Shown in pieces: positions 1 to 9,586 of a stretch of 35,173 nt of DNA (position 1 is the stretch's first letter; each line of letters begins with the position of its first letter). The notes under the pieces were generated by a model. That model ran no database searches and was not told the DNA's origin. It saw only the letters and a program-made list of their open reading frames with translations. The position numbers and the translations under genes are program-made. The stretch is from a virus. Where the stretch lies: positions 1-35,173 of the IMG/VR virus record IMGVR_UViG_3300025093_000063; one strand, given 5' to 3'.

Positions 1-27
1 GAAGTATTACTAAATGGAGTAATATCA

Positions 28-168
28 ATGGGATATAAAAATCCTAAAAATTTCAATCCAGAAATGCTGGCATTTTATGAAGACCAGTTCCAAAAAGGTA
101 TAAAGGATATGAAAAAATTTGAAAGAACAAAATACAGGACGGGGTTTATTAAGCCATACGATTTTTAA
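28..168 (+). CDS. small hypothetical protein, 46 aa (5' end uncertain)
   Basis: The frame is open from base 1 to the TAA at 166-168. I chose the ATG at 28 because TGGAG (15-19) sits 8 nt upstream and a stop in another frame (11-13) looks like the end of the preceding gene. The protein is Lys/Phe/Tyr rich (MGYKNPKNFNPEMLAFYEDQ...) with no recognised domain, signal peptide or membrane segment. Its stop overlaps the next start by one base, so it belongs to the same operon. If the true start lies left of the window, this is only the C-terminal end of a longer protein. Function unknown. Confidence 0.55.
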   Translation: MGYKNPKNFNPEMLAFYEDQFQKGIKDMKKFERTKYRTGFIKPYDF

Positions 169-380
169 TGGAAGAAAAAATTATAAGAGAATTAACAAAG
201 ATTTCTACAATACAAAAGACAACATACGAAGATTTAAAAGAAATCAAAGGTATGTTAAAAGAGCAAAACGGTAGAGTAAGAAAAAACGAAACAGCTATAG
301 AAAGGTTGAACACTATTGCAGGTATTGCACTTGGTAGTGCTATATCTTATGTAGCATGGATATTAGGGTTTAAACAATAG
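168..380 (+). CDS. small coiled-coil membrane protein, XhlA-like
   Basis: A 70-aa protein. Residues 1-48 are a charged heptad-like helix, and residues 49-66 (TIAGIALGSAISYVAWIL) form one C-terminal membrane segment. This cytoplasmic coiled coil plus C-terminal anchor resembles XhlA-type haemolysin/lysis accessory proteins, which lie next to holins in many phages. The start overlaps the previous stop by one base. A role in lysis or as a membrane anchor is inferred from topology and from a second holin-like protein at 1686-1994. No endolysin is visible nearby, so the assignment is tentative. Confidence 0.7.
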   Translation: MEEKIIRELTKISTIQKTTYEDLKEIKGMLKEQNGRVRKNETAIERLNTIAGIALGSAISYVAWILGFKQ

Positions 381-388
381 GAGAAACA

Positions 389-568
389 ATGGACTTAAAA
401 GAAATGGTAGTTAATTATATATTTAATGATGAAATGAAAGAAAAAATCATTACTAAATTAAACGATAACGTTGACATACCTATTATTTCTGAAAAGACAG
501 AAGAAAAGATTATCACAGCAATCTATGATTCTGTTGAAGAAGTAGTCAAAGAAGCTATAATGAAGTAA
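389..568 (+). CDS. small acidic helical protein, 59 aa
   Basis: The ATG at 389 has an AGGAG (379-383) five bases upstream, and the TAA at 566-568 overlaps the next ATG by one base, so the fit in the operon is precise. The protein begins MDLKEMVVNYIFNDEMKEKI and is predicted helical, rich in Glu, Lys and Ile, with no Cys and no membrane segment. No family is recognised. Its spacing and ribosome binding site make it a real gene despite its size; a structural or regulatory accessory role is possible. Confidence 0.75.
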   Translation: MDLKEMVVNYIFNDEMKEKIITKLNDNVDIPIISEKTEEKIITAIYDSVEEVVKEAIMK

Positions 569-885
569 TGATTAGCAAGTTGTTTGTTCTACTTAATGAT
601 TTAACAAATGATGTTAATGGGGACATGGTTGAAAAAATTGGTGTAGAAAGTGAAGTAGAATATAAGAAAAAGCCCGAAAAATGCCCTAAATGCGAAGAAA
701 AAGCTATAGCTGGAGTCGAAATACTAGGAGCATACAAAAAGTCCTTAATATGGCAATGTATGAAATGCGGTGATAGATTTTTGAAATTAAGTAGAACAAG
801 AACTTTAGAACTTTTGGAAGACGCGACTTCCGCCTGGACTAATCCCAATGATTGGGGAGATACAATAGATAAAGAACTAAACTAA
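568..885 (+). CDS. zinc-ribbon protein, 105 aa
   Basis: Two CxxC knuckles, C39-P-K-C42 and C64-M-K-C67, are 21 residues apart, which is the layout of a zinc ribbon. They are followed by a Leu/Arg-rich helix and a Trp-rich C-terminal tail (TSAWTNPNDWGDTIDKELN). The N-terminal 30 residues are helical and acidic. Zinc ribbons of this type often bind nucleic acid or hold a protein contact. In phages, small ribbon proteins occur near packaging and structural genes, but the exact role here is unknown. The start overlaps the previous stop by one base, implying coupled translation. Confidence 0.75.
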   Translation: MISKLFVLLNDLTNDVNGDMVEKIGVESEVEYKKKPEKCPKCEEKAIAGVEILGAYKKSLIWQCMKCGDRFLKLSRTRTLELLEDATSAWTNPNDWGDTIDKELN

Positions 886-894
886 GGAGAGTCT

Positions 895-1686
895 ATGGCA
901 AAAGACAAAGGTGTATTAAAACGTGCAGTTGTCACACCAGATAAACATGCACCAATACATGATAAAGCAGCGATAAACGTTGTTAAAAAAGCAATAGAAA
1001 TAATAAAGCCTGATATTTATATAGATTTAGGCGACCTAGGAGAGTGGGGAAGTGTATCCCACCACCAATGGAAAAGAAAGAAACAGCCACCATTGGAATA
1101 TATAATACCTAGGATTGATGAAGATGTAAAAGGTGTTAATGAGCTTCTTGACAGTATTGATGAGTCTTTAGATAAAGCTAAGGTAAAAGAGAAGTATTTA
1201 TGCGGTGGCAATCACGATGAATGGTGTAACATGTTTGTAGCACAACATCCATATTTACCACAGTATAAGTTCGAAAATAGTACTAATCTAAAAGAAAGAG
1301 GATATAAATATTATCCCGCTACTTTAGAACCTAGTAAATGGTTAAAGATTGGTAAACTACACTTTTATCACGGACATCACAAAAATGGTATGCACCATGC
1401 TAAAGCACATTTAACATTAGGTGCTAATGTAATGTATGGTCATCATCATGGACTACAACAAGCATCAGTAACTCATATAGACGGACCTAAGTCTGCTTGG
1501 AGTTTAGGATGTTTAAAAGATATGAGTCCCGATGCAAATCCATGGCTTGGTGGTAAAGCTATAAATTGGGCACATGCTTTTGCAGTGGTTGATTACTTTA
1601 GAGGAGGCTTATTTACTGTGCATATAGTACAAATTATAAATGGCAAAACCTCGTTATGGGGAGAGCTTATAGATGGGAATAAATAG
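895..1686 (+). CDS. calcineurin-like metallophosphoesterase
   Basis: A 263-aa protein with the full metallophosphoesterase motif series: D16-K-H18 in the first strand, GD at 46-47 in DLGDLGE, GNHDEW at 105-110, HGHH at 159-162 and GHHHG at 182-186. These residues bind the two catalytic metals, and the family hydrolyses phosphomonoesters or phosphodiesters. The ATG has AAGGAG upstream at good spacing. The gene lies among membrane and lysis-like genes and just before the virion genes. The substrate cannot be read from sequence: nucleic-acid ends, nucleotides or a host signal are all possible. The His-rich C-terminal metal loop looks intact, so the enzyme is probably active. Confidence 0.9.
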   Translation: MAKDKGVLKRAVVTPDKHAPIHDKAAINVVKKAIEIIKPDIYIDLGDLGEWGSVSHHQWKRKKQPPLEYIIPRIDEDVKGVNELLDSIDESLDKAKVKEKYLCGGNHDEWCNMFVAQHPYLPQYKFENSTNLKERGYKYYPATLEPSKWLKIGKLHFYHGHHKNGMHHAKAHLTLGANVMYGHHHGLQQASVTHIDGPKSAWSLGCLKDMSPDANPWLGGKAINWAHAFAVVDYFRGGLFTVHIVQIINGKTSLWGELIDGNK

Positions 1687-1994
1687 TGGACATACTTACA
1701 ATCTTGGAACAATTTGGAATACCAGTAGCAGTAGCGATGGCGTTCGGATTTTTTATATGGAAACAGAACAGGTTTATTCAACAGACTCTGATGACAGAAC
1801 TAGACCAAGACTTCAAGAGGTTGGAAGGTATCATTATTAAACTCATTGACCAACAAAAGTTGGTTCAAATGGAACAAAAGAAGTTAAATGGTATATTTAA
1901 AGCGCAAGTAGAAATAATTGCTAGATTATCAGGAAACGGATTAAAAGATAAGTTTTTAAGGATGATGGAAAAAGGCGGGATGAATGACGAATGA
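1686..1994 (+). CDS. holin-like membrane protein (BhlA-type topology)
   Basis: A 102-aa protein starting with GTG at 1686, which shares one base with the preceding TAG. Residues 6-24 (ILEQFGIPVAVAMAFGFFIW) form a single N-terminal membrane segment, followed by a long amphipathic helix rich in Gln, Lys and Leu. This N-in, one-segment-plus-coiled-coil layout resembles BhlA/UviB-type small holins. The stop overlaps the next gene as ATGA. The holin role is inferred from topology and context; an alternative is a membrane anchor for a virion-assembly or ejection factor. Confidence 0.7.
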   Translation: MDILTILEQFGIPVAVAMAFGFFIWKQNRFIQQTLMTELDQDFKRLEGIIIKLIDQQKLVQMEQKKLNGIFKAQVEIIARLSGNGLKDKFLRMMEKGGMNDE

Positions 1995-2182
1995 TTTTAT
2001 CTAAAATGCTAGTAAACCAAATTGCCACATATCTAACTAAACATTTTAAGTTAGATAAAATGATGGCGTATGTATTTGACAAAAACGAGTTAGATACAAA
2101 AGTTGAGCAGTTAGAAAAAAGAATTAACTTATTAGAGAATTTTAAATGTAATTATAAACCAAAGGAGGAAGATAATGGCTAG
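1991..2182 (+). CDS. small coiled-coil protein, 63 aa
   Basis: Starts at the ATG of an ATGA overlap with the previous stop, which indicates translational coupling. The N-terminal 30 residues are weakly amphipathic (LVNQIATYLTKHFKLDKMMA), and residues 33-52 form a heptad-like helix (LDTKVEQLEKRINLLENFK). There is no membrane segment strong enough to call. Its last codons contain the AAAGGAGG ribosome binding site of the next gene. No family is recognised; it could be a partner of the coiled-coil membrane protein just upstream. Confidence 0.7.
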   Translation: MILSKMLVNQIATYLTKHFKLDKMMAYVFDKNELDTKVEQLEKRINLLENFKCNYKPKEEDNG

Positions 2183-2651
2183 GTCATATGGAACAGCCAC
2201 TCTGACATTAACAGTAACTGAAGCTATTACTTTAAATAGTAAAGACGAAGGACAAACACATTCTCATACTATCGCTTCTGTAAGTGATATATATAGAAGA
2301 ACTGAAAGTATACCAACATCAGAAACAACAGTTTTAGGATTTGATGGTTCTGCAGTAGGTAAAGGTCAGTTTGTAGAAGGTAACGTAAAGTATCTTAGAA
2401 TAACTAATTTAGATGATACTAACTATGTTGCTTTATTCTTTAAAAATGAAAACAGTGACGAAGTATGTATAAAGGTAGATAAAGGTCAATCTTTTATTTT
2501 ATGTCCTGATTTGTCAAGTGGTGTTGTTGATGTTATGGATGCTAATACAGCTGGAGCTGCTACTAAAGCAGGTTTAGGTGATTTAACAGAAGTTAGAGCA
2601 CAAGCTGATACAGCTGCTGTTGATATAGAAATTTACATGGCACTTACTTAA
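2175..2651 (+). CDS. probable virion structural protein, 158 aa
   Basis: The ATG lies behind a strong AAAGGAGG at good spacing. The protein is beta-rich, with alternating Thr/Val strands at the start (TATLTLTVTEAITLNSKDEG) and a segment at 74-117 reading as paired strands around LRITNLDDTNYVALFF, then an Ala/Thr-rich end. It has no catalytic motif, no Cys pair and no membrane segment. Its position directly before two giant tail proteins, with a 1-nt overlap to the next gene, suggests a head-decoration, connector or tail component. A specific role cannot be assigned by sequence alone. Confidence 0.7.
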   Translation: MARSYGTATLTLTVTEAITLNSKDEGQTHSHTIASVSDIYRRTESIPTSETTVLGFDGSAVGKGQFVEGNVKYLRITNLDDTNYVALFFKNENSDEVCIKVDKGQSFILCPDLSSGVVDVMDANTAGAATKAGLGDLTEVRAQADTAAVDIEIYMALT

Positions 2652-5600
2652 TGGCTATAGATGTAAAAGAAGTAAGTAAGTTTACTAGTGGACTTATAGG
2701 AGCATCCTCTGAAACTGATATAGGTGACGATTTTGCCACTTTTTCACTTGATGTAGATAGTGAGTTTGAAAGAGGTGCTCTTCGTGGTATAAAAGGTAAT
2801 TATATACTTGGTGAATCAGGTTGGGAATTGCCACGTTATTCTAGATGGAGATTACGTTTTACTAGTAATCTTCCACTAAATTACGCAGGTAAAGGTTTTT
2901 TGTTATATGGTTATAATAAAATATTTCTAATTTATTATAATACAACTGATACAGTACCTTCAGATGTTACAGCTCAAGCAAGTTTAAAAAATTGGACAGT
3001 TAAAAATGTAAATGCATTTGGATTTACTACAAAAAAACAATTTGCTGATGCAACTATTGAAGCAATTAATAATCTAGAACCTAATACTGCACTTAAAAAT
3101 GCTAGTAATATAAATAATTACTTTACTTCATTTTACACAACTAACTCAGATAGTGACGCATTTGTTGTTATTAGAAGTTTATTTGTAGGTGATTTAGCTA
3201 TGCCTCAGAGTCATACTGATGATTTAGAATTTAGTTATGGCGTTACAAATTATAATTTAAAATTAAAAACTAGCGATACTACATCTTATGTTATATTTCC
3301 CGATAAAGGTGAATATCAAAGTGTTACAACACCTTCTGCTTGGAGTGATACAAAAGACGGTAAATTTGTTAGAGGTAATGGATTAACTCCAGAAACTAAT
3401 AGTGAAAATATGCCTTATGGATTTAAGTTTCTAAAAAATATAAATCAAAAAGGTAAGTCTAACTTATTTGGAATAACAACATCTTCTACAGCTCAGTTAT
3501 TAAAAAATATAGGAACTGATAGTTTTTCTGTAAAAGATTTGGGTTCCGTATCCTCCTCTGATAATAAGTTTAACGTAACTGCAGAACAAAGAAATAAAAA
3601 TTTATATATTGGTACAGGTGGTCCAGTAGGTACAAGTTCTTTATGGCTTGGACAAGTAGATAGAAAACAGTTAGATAAAAACTTTGACGAAGAAGATGTA
3701 TTAGAATCAAATCAATTAAAACCACTAAATGTAAATAGTGGAGATATATCTGTAGATAATTTAATAGTACCTACACTTCATTATGGTTTAACTAGTGAAA
3801 ATGGTGGTATAGCTGGTTCTGCTAATATATATGCTATTGCAAGTAGTGATACAGATAAAACTAATGCTAATATTACTATACTTACTGAAATGAGAAGCGT
3901 AAATGGATGGGCTAAAAAATGTTTAGCTAATGCAACAGGTCAAATTCCTGCTAATTATTCCGCTTTTAAAGAAGGTATGATATTTAGATTGGACATGGGA
4001 GATGCTTTTGTAGCTTCTTCATTTGAAATGGATATGTTAAGTATTGATGATGGTGGAGCAAATGCGTATACTCATTTAAGAAAACTGAAATCATTTGCAA
4101 AAGGTAATTTAGATGATGTGAATCAAGTAGGTATAGATAATGCAATAACTTCTACAACAGGTGGTAGTGATAATGAAGAGTTGCATAGTGGCGATTTATT
4201 TCAAATAGTATATGCTCCAAGTACTGGTGCTATAGATACTACTGTTGCAGAAGATGGTACTGATTTAATTAGATTTGTTTATATAGGCCATTTAGGTAGT
4301 AATGTTGACCAACAAACTCATGGAGGCTTAGTTAATAATGACCCTTTTAGACATGATAATAAAGAATGTTATAGTGGAACTCCTGCTTATGCATTTGGCC
4401 ATGTAAATGATGGTAAATTTTTATATAGATTTAAGACTACTTCTAAAAATAATTCCCAAATAAAAAATGAAATAAACTCTACAGTTATATACGACAGTGA
4501 AGGTAATGCTGTAAGCAATAAATTTAAAATGGTAGAAATGATTGATTTAGAAGATGCTTTTAGTGTTCCAGGATTTGAAATATCAACAATAGCAGAGTGT
4601 AAAAGTGCAGATGGTGCCAACAATTTTGGTGGAGATACTACAAATAAAAATTACCACATGGGATATGGTAAATTATGGATTGCAAATAAAAATGAACATA
4701 ATGTACTATATTTAGTAGATATAACTAATTGGGATAAATTAAATGCAGACAGCAATAGCATTAACTTTATAAAAGTTACACTAGATTTTGAAAGATTACA
4801 TAGCACTTTAATTTCTAAAGATGATACCACTCATGGTGAAGGGCTTGTAAGATTATGGTCTGGTTCTAATGGAGATTGGGATTATGAAAATATTATAGGC
4901 GATTATACTTGGGAGCCAGAACCTAAAAACCAGTATATTGCATCAATATGTGAAACATATTCACATCAACCACATTTAGGTGATGGAGCTACAGCTGGTG
5001 CAGGTACTGGTAAATGGAGAGTTTGGGTAAATTATAATAAATTAGATGATAATCCTCATACAAGATGGGATTTATTTTTATTTAATTTTAGACCACAAGG
5101 ATGGGAATTGTATACAGGCGCTACTGATACACAAGATGGATTAGGAGAAAATGATAATCAAACAGTATATATGTTTGATAAAACACCACCTTATCAAGAA
5201 TGTTCTTATATTTATGAAAATGGAAAACACTATTATCCATATGATAAATTTGCTATTACAAAAAATATTCCACCTGATAGCCAAAAAAAATACTTTAGTA
5301 CAAGCGATAACGGAACTGAAGATAATTTTGGTCCTGAATATATGTCTATAAGAGGAAGTGATTTAAGATTTGATAATGAAGATGAATCAGGGAATGGAGA
5401 TGGATGGGATGCTTGTGAATTTAGAAATCCTTCTGGAGAATTTTTATCTTGGTATCATAATCGTACAGGCGATTCTTTTAATATGTTTTTGGGTACTAAT
5501 ATAGGTTGGACAGTACAAGGTAATAGACAATGGTCTAATTTTAGACATTGTTTGAGACCGCATTTTAAACAATGGTATTTTACAGGCCTTACAAATATAA

Positions 5601-8600
5601 CAAGTGCAACTGAACTTGATAATTCTGTTGCTCATATTGTTTCGTTTTTTGGTAAATTAAGTGGCAAATTTATTAAAAGAGGAGGCACTCTTGGAACTTG
5701 GAATAGTAATGACGACCGTTCTTGGAGACATTTAGATAGTGCTACAATAGAGTCATATGAAAATGATATTGTAATGTTTTCTATGCACGATAGTCCTGTT
5801 GCTTTTGCTAATGTAACAGGTGGCAATAATGAAGCTACATTTGTTACTGAAATACAAGGTGCACCTAATACAGATTCATCAGATGTTGTTGAAAACGCTG
5901 GTACAATCAATGCTAAATTTAAAGATACTGAAGCAGGTTGGAGAACTGATAATAGCATACCAGCTACACAAGGTTATAGTAGATTTAACCAATACAGATA
6001 CAATCATGACCATTGCGGTACAAAAGATTTACATGATGACGAAGGTAATCCTTCTAATAGAAAGGGTTATGTAAATACTGTAGCAGACATAGGTGGTGGT
6101 GGAGCTTATTATGGAAGCGATGGATTTGGTCATTATAATATGGTTACTACAACTTGGGCGTCAAATCAAGATGTATGGCATAGTATCAAGGGTGAAAATA
6201 ATGAAAAATGGAGAGTTTATGGATTTGGTATTGAAAAGCTTAAGCGTTTAGAAAGAGATAGTAGCGCAAATTCTGATGAGCCATTTATTGATATAGAAGA
6301 CAACAGGTATGATTTATATAATAGAAATGATGCAGATTATGATAAACAACCTGAAACAAAATTTGGTACAGGATATTTAACGTATAGATTTCCTAATACA
6401 ACATCTACTTATGGTGATGAAAGAGCAGGTTATTATAATATAACTGATTCAGACCCTATAACTTTTTCACATTCTAGTGGCGGAACTGACCCAACTGGTA
6501 CATATTGGGATAATAGAAAAGCTGTATTCTGCTGGTCAACAACAGCACTTACAGATAGTGTTTTTAAAAATACAGATTATACAGAAGTAAAACATTCTAC
6601 TGATAATAGATTTGAAGTTATGGTTTCTCCAAGATGTAGTTTTAGAAAATTAGAGTTACCTGCAGGATATAAATTTGAAGAAATAAATAATGTTGATTTT
6701 ATTAGTTGGCATGAAATATATGGTAATACTACTAAAATAAAACACGGTTATATTCTTTCAGGAAAAGCAGATAATTCACCAATAAAAAGTGCAGAAATAA
6801 CTTCTACAATAATGTGCGTTATAGATAATAAATCTATAGATAATTACAGAAAAAATGGTTCAGCTGTTGCAGCATCTGATGGAAATGATAAATTATTACA
6901 ATATTCTGCTAGTCAAAGTGAAGCTGCAATTTCACCTATTATACCATTACAAAAACAAGTATTTACTTCACAAAATAGTTTTTATGACCAAATAGTAACT
7001 TATACTAATGATAATTTAATATTTAAAAATTTAAACCAAGGTTTATCAGATTATCCTCATCCATTTGGTCTTGGATTTAGAGATAGAAAATCTAATTTAC
7101 CAGACCAACCACAAAATTTAACTACTATAAAAATAGAAACTTATAGTCCTATAATAGTTGGTGATAATGGTGATAATAACAAAGAAATATTACATAATTG
7201 GTGTAGACCTCAATTTCAAAAAGCTACTGCTGATTTAGGTACTATGGGAACTTTTCCATATTATAAATATGATAAATTATGGAATTACTGGTCAACAGAT
7301 GAGCGTTCTCCTAATGATAATACAGACGCAACATTAGAAAATGCTGATATAGAATCAGGTTTTGACCATGCTGTATTAATAAATGATGAAAAAATTAAAA
7401 TCCATAAAAGACCTACAGAAGGTTGGGGAAGTACTGCAGGAACTACTTTTAATGCTGGAACTCCAGATGCTAAATATCCTTCTACTTATGACAGTGATTT
7501 AAATACATCTAGTGGAATTGGAGCTCATTCAAAAGTTCTGAATACTTCTATAATAGATTCGTACCATGAAGAACCTGCAGATGTAACTGTTATAGATGGT
7601 GAATCTCAAAATGTTGGAGTTGAGTTTAAAGAAAATAGTACTGTTTATTATAAATTGAGTTTTGTTTATGATGGATTCCAAGAAAGTCCTTTAAGTGACC
7701 ATACTTATGAAATAGATGTAAGTAAAGATTGTAAATATTTAGGTTTAGTATTAAAAGTTCCAGGAGCTACAGAACTTCATATAAATTCAAGAGTAACTCA
7801 TATAAATGTGTATAGAAAGAATAATTTAAAAGATTTATTTAGACTTGTTAAATCTGTTGCTTTAGACCAAAAAGATGATATATTTATACTAAACAATAAT
7901 TTGTACGAATACAAGTTTAACGATGAAAGAACTACTATATCTTACGAAGGTTTAAATGGCGTATCTGAAACTTTAAAACATTTAACACCTAATTATGCGC
8001 TTAGTTGTCAGCTTAATGATTTTTTGTTTGTAGCTAAAGTTAGTCATCCTAAAATAGAAAATGGCGAACATGTCTTACTACGTTCTAAACAAGGCAAGTT
8101 TTCTATGTTTGATTGGTCAAATGATTTTTTAGATTTACCAATGCAACCTAAAGCAATGGCTTCATTTGCTAATAGAATATTTTTATTTGATGAAAATAAT
8201 ACATACATAGTCAATCCAGAAGGAATGTATATAGAAGAAAAAACAGAAGGTGTTGGAATATTAAATAGTCAATCAGTTGTAGTAACAGATGATGGAATGT
8301 TCTTTGCTGATAGAAACAATATATACGCACACAATGGTAGAAATGCTGTACCTATTGGTGATGCAATACTTTACAATCATAGTAGACCAGAATGGCAAAT
8401 AGGATACCTAGATGCTATCAAAAAGGCAGAATCTTTAGGTTATACACCTAGAGTAGTATATGACTCAATTAAGAAGTCATTATACGTTATTTTACAAGGA
8501 TTTTCAGAAGTTGAAAATAGTTTATCAGATAGCTATGAGAATAATAAATCTAGAATATATTCATTTAATATAAATACTAAACGTTGGGATTACTATAGTA

Positions 8601-9586
8601 GTCCTAATATTAATTCTGCTATAGTTACTAATAAAGGTGATGTAGTATTAAATGATGGTTATCAGTTGTATAACTATCGTATAGATAAACGTAATAGAAA
8701 AGCATTTTCTTGGGAAAGTAAAGAATTTGTTATGGGTAGCAGTAATTATGATAAAGTATTTAAAAGACTGTATATAACAGGTGAATTATGTTTATTAAAC
8801 TTTAATAATATTGACCAAACTAGTTTATATGAAGAAAGTGAAGAGTCAGAAGATTGGGGATTACCTCCTAATCCTGTAAGTACAGAAGGTACTGATTTTG
8901 AAGTATTAAATGATGAGTATCAATTAAATACATCAAATGCTTCTGAAAGTGACGATTTAAAAGTATATGTTGATGGTGTACTTCAAACAATGAGAGTTCA
9001 AAACAGAAAGCCTCATATCGGTCATTATTTAGCAAATGATAAAACAGGTAGTTTATATACTATAGAAACTGAACTACCAACATTTGAAACAGCTATAAAT
9101 GGTTTAACAGATGTTGATGGCAATCCAATTAAGAATGCATTTTCTTTAAATAAAGATTCATTACCTGAATTTGTAGATGCACCTAATAGTCAGTATCCAA
9201 GCACTACAAAACAGGGTGAGTTATCTGAACTTGTACACTTACATAGAGGACAATATTTGTATATAAGTGGTATTATAGGCGGTAACGAAGTAAAAGAAAT
9301 TGTTAAAGTTAAAAAAGTGCATTTAAAATGGACGCAAAATGATGATGGATTAAATACTATAATAGATAATAATGGCGTAATTGTAGAAGTATATAGAGGT
9401 TTATTAGGTACAAAAGCTCAAAACTGGAGCGGATTAAACTCAGAAAAAAGACAAATAAGAATAGCTACACCAATACTTAAATTCCCAAGTGGAACTAAAG
9501 GTAAGAATTGCAAGATAGTATTTGACAATCAAAAAAGTTATATTGATTCATTTGCTATAACATATCGTAAAACAAGGATGAAATAA
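2651..9586 (+). CDS. giant tail/virion protein with beta-propeller-like C-terminal part, 2311 aa
   Basis: A single uninterrupted frame of 2311 codons. The first ~1600 residues are Asn/Asp/Thr/Tyr-rich beta structure without an enzyme motif I can name. Around 1665-1780 there is a fibronectin-like stretch (YKLSFVYDGFQESPLSDHTY). Residues ~1780-2020 contain repeated blade-like units (LNDFLFVAKV, FANRIFLFDENNTYIVNPEG, DDGMFFADRNNIYAHNG), as in the propeller-bearing tail stabilisation or tubular proteins of podophages such as P22 gp10 and T7 gp12. The C-terminal ~290 residues are again beta-rich. It starts one base inside the previous stop, ends one base inside the fibre gene, and is therefore likely part of the tail. 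Its size is far above the usual 700-900 aa of those families. Confidence 0.75.
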   Translation: MAIDVKEVSKFTSGLIGASSETDIGDDFATFSLDVDSEFERGALRGIKGNYILGESGWELPRYSRWRLRFTSNLPLNYAGKGFLLYGYNKIFLIYYNTTDTVPSDVTAQASLKNWTVKNVNAFGFTTKKQFADATIEAINNLEPNTALKNASNINNYFTSFYTTNSDSDAFVVIRSLFVGDLAMPQSHTDDLEFSYGVTNYNLKLKTSDTTSYVIFPDKGEYQSVTTPSAWSDTKDGKFVRGNGLTPETNSENMPYGFKFLKNINQKGKSNLFGITTSSTAQLLKNIGTDSFSVKDLGSVSSSDNKFNVTAEQRNKNLYIGTGGPVGTSSLWLGQVDRKQLDKNFDEEDVLESNQLKPLNVNSGDISVDNLIVPTLHYGLTSENGGIAGSANIYAIASSDTDKTNANITILTEMRSVNGWAKKCLANATGQIPANYSAFKEGMIFRLDMGDAFVASSFEMDMLSIDDGGANAYTHLRKLKSFAKGNLDDVNQVGIDNAITSTTGGSDNEELHSGDLFQIVYAPSTGAIDTTVAEDGTDLIRFVYIGHLGSNVDQQTHGGLVNNDPFRHDNKECYSGTPAYAFGHVNDGKFLYRFKTTSKNNSQIKNEINSTVIYDSEGNAVSNKFKMVEMIDLEDAFSVPGFEISTIAECKSADGANNFGGDTTNKNYHMGYGKLWIANKNEHNVLYLVDITNWDKLNADSNSINFIKVTLDFERLHSTLISKDDTTHGEGLVRLWSGSNGDWDYENIIGDYTWEPEPKNQYIASICETYSHQPHLGDGATAGAGTGKWRVWVNYNKLDDNPHTRWDLFLFNFRPQGWELYTGATDTQDGLGENDNQTVYMFDKTPPYQECSYIYENGKHYYPYDKFAITKNIPPDSQKKYFSTSDNGTEDNFGPEYMSIRGSDLRFDNEDESGNGDGWDACEFRNPSGEFLSWYHNRTGDSFNMFLGTNIGWTVQGNRQWSNFRHCLRPHFKQWYFTGLTNITSATELDNSVAHIVSFFGKLSGKFIKRGGTLGTWNSNDDRSWRHLDSATIESYENDIVMFSMHDSPVAFANVTGGNNEATFVTEIQGAPNTDSSDVVENAGTINAKFKDTEAGWRTDNSIPATQGYSRFNQYRYNHDHCGTKDLHDDEGNPSNRKGYVNTVADIGGGGAYYGSDGFGHYNMVTTTWASNQDVWHSIKGENNEKWRVYGFGIEKLKRLERDSSANSDEPFIDIEDNRYDLYNRNDADYDKQPETKFGTGYLTYRFPNTTSTYGDERAGYYNITDSDPITFSHSSGGTDPTGTYWDNRKAVFCWSTTALTDSVFKNTDYTEVKHSTDNRFEVMVSPRCSFRKLELPAGYKFEEINNVDFISWHEIYGNTTKIKHGYILSGKADNSPIKSAEITSTIMCVIDNKSIDNYRKNGSAVAASDGNDKLLQYSASQSEAAISPIIPLQKQVFTSQNSFYDQIVTYTNDNLIFKNLNQGLSDYPHPFGLGFRDRKSNLPDQPQNLTTIKIETYSPIIVGDNGDNNKEILHNWCRPQFQKATADLGTMGTFPYYKYDKLWNYWSTDERSPNDNTDATLENADIESGFDHAVLINDEKIKIHKRPTEGWGSTAGTTFNAGTPDAKYPSTYDSDLNTSSGIGAHSKVLNTSIIDSYHEEPADVTVIDGESQNVGVEFKENSTVYYKLSFVYDGFQESPLSDHTYEIDVSKDCKYLGLVLKVPGATELHINSRVTHINVYRKNNLKDLFRLVKSVALDQKDDIFILNNNLYEYKFNDERTTISYEGLNGVSETLKHLTPNYALSCQLNDFLFVAKVSHPKIENGEHVLLRSKQGKFSMFDWSNDFLDLPMQPKAMASFANRIFLFDENNTYIVNPEGMYIEEKTEGVGILNSQSVVVTDDGMFFADRNNIYAHNGRNAVPIGDAILYNHSRPEWQIGYLDAIKKAESLGYTPRVVYDSIKKSLYVILQGFSEVENSLSDSYENNKSRIYSFNINTKRWDYYSSPNINSAIVTNKGDVVLNDGYQLYNYRIDKRNRKAFSWESKEFVMGSSNYDKVFKRLYITGELCLLNFNNIDQTSLYEESEESEDWGLPPNPVSTEGTDFEVLNDEYQLNTSNASESDDLKVYVDGVLQTMRVQNRKPHIGHYLANDKTGSLYTIETELPTFETAINGLTDVDGNPIKNAFSLNKDSLPEFVDAPNSQYPSTTKQGELSELVHLHRGQYLYISGIIGGNEVKEIVKVKKVHLKWTQNDDGLNTIIDNNGVIVEVYRGLLGTKAQNWSGLNSEKRQIRIATPILKFPSGTKGKNCKIVFDNQKSYIDSFAITYRKTRMK

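Noticed and set aside
5632-5958. 108-aa antisense open frame in the 2311-aa gene
   Set aside because: Contained entirely in a strong coding frame, without ribosome binding site or domain.
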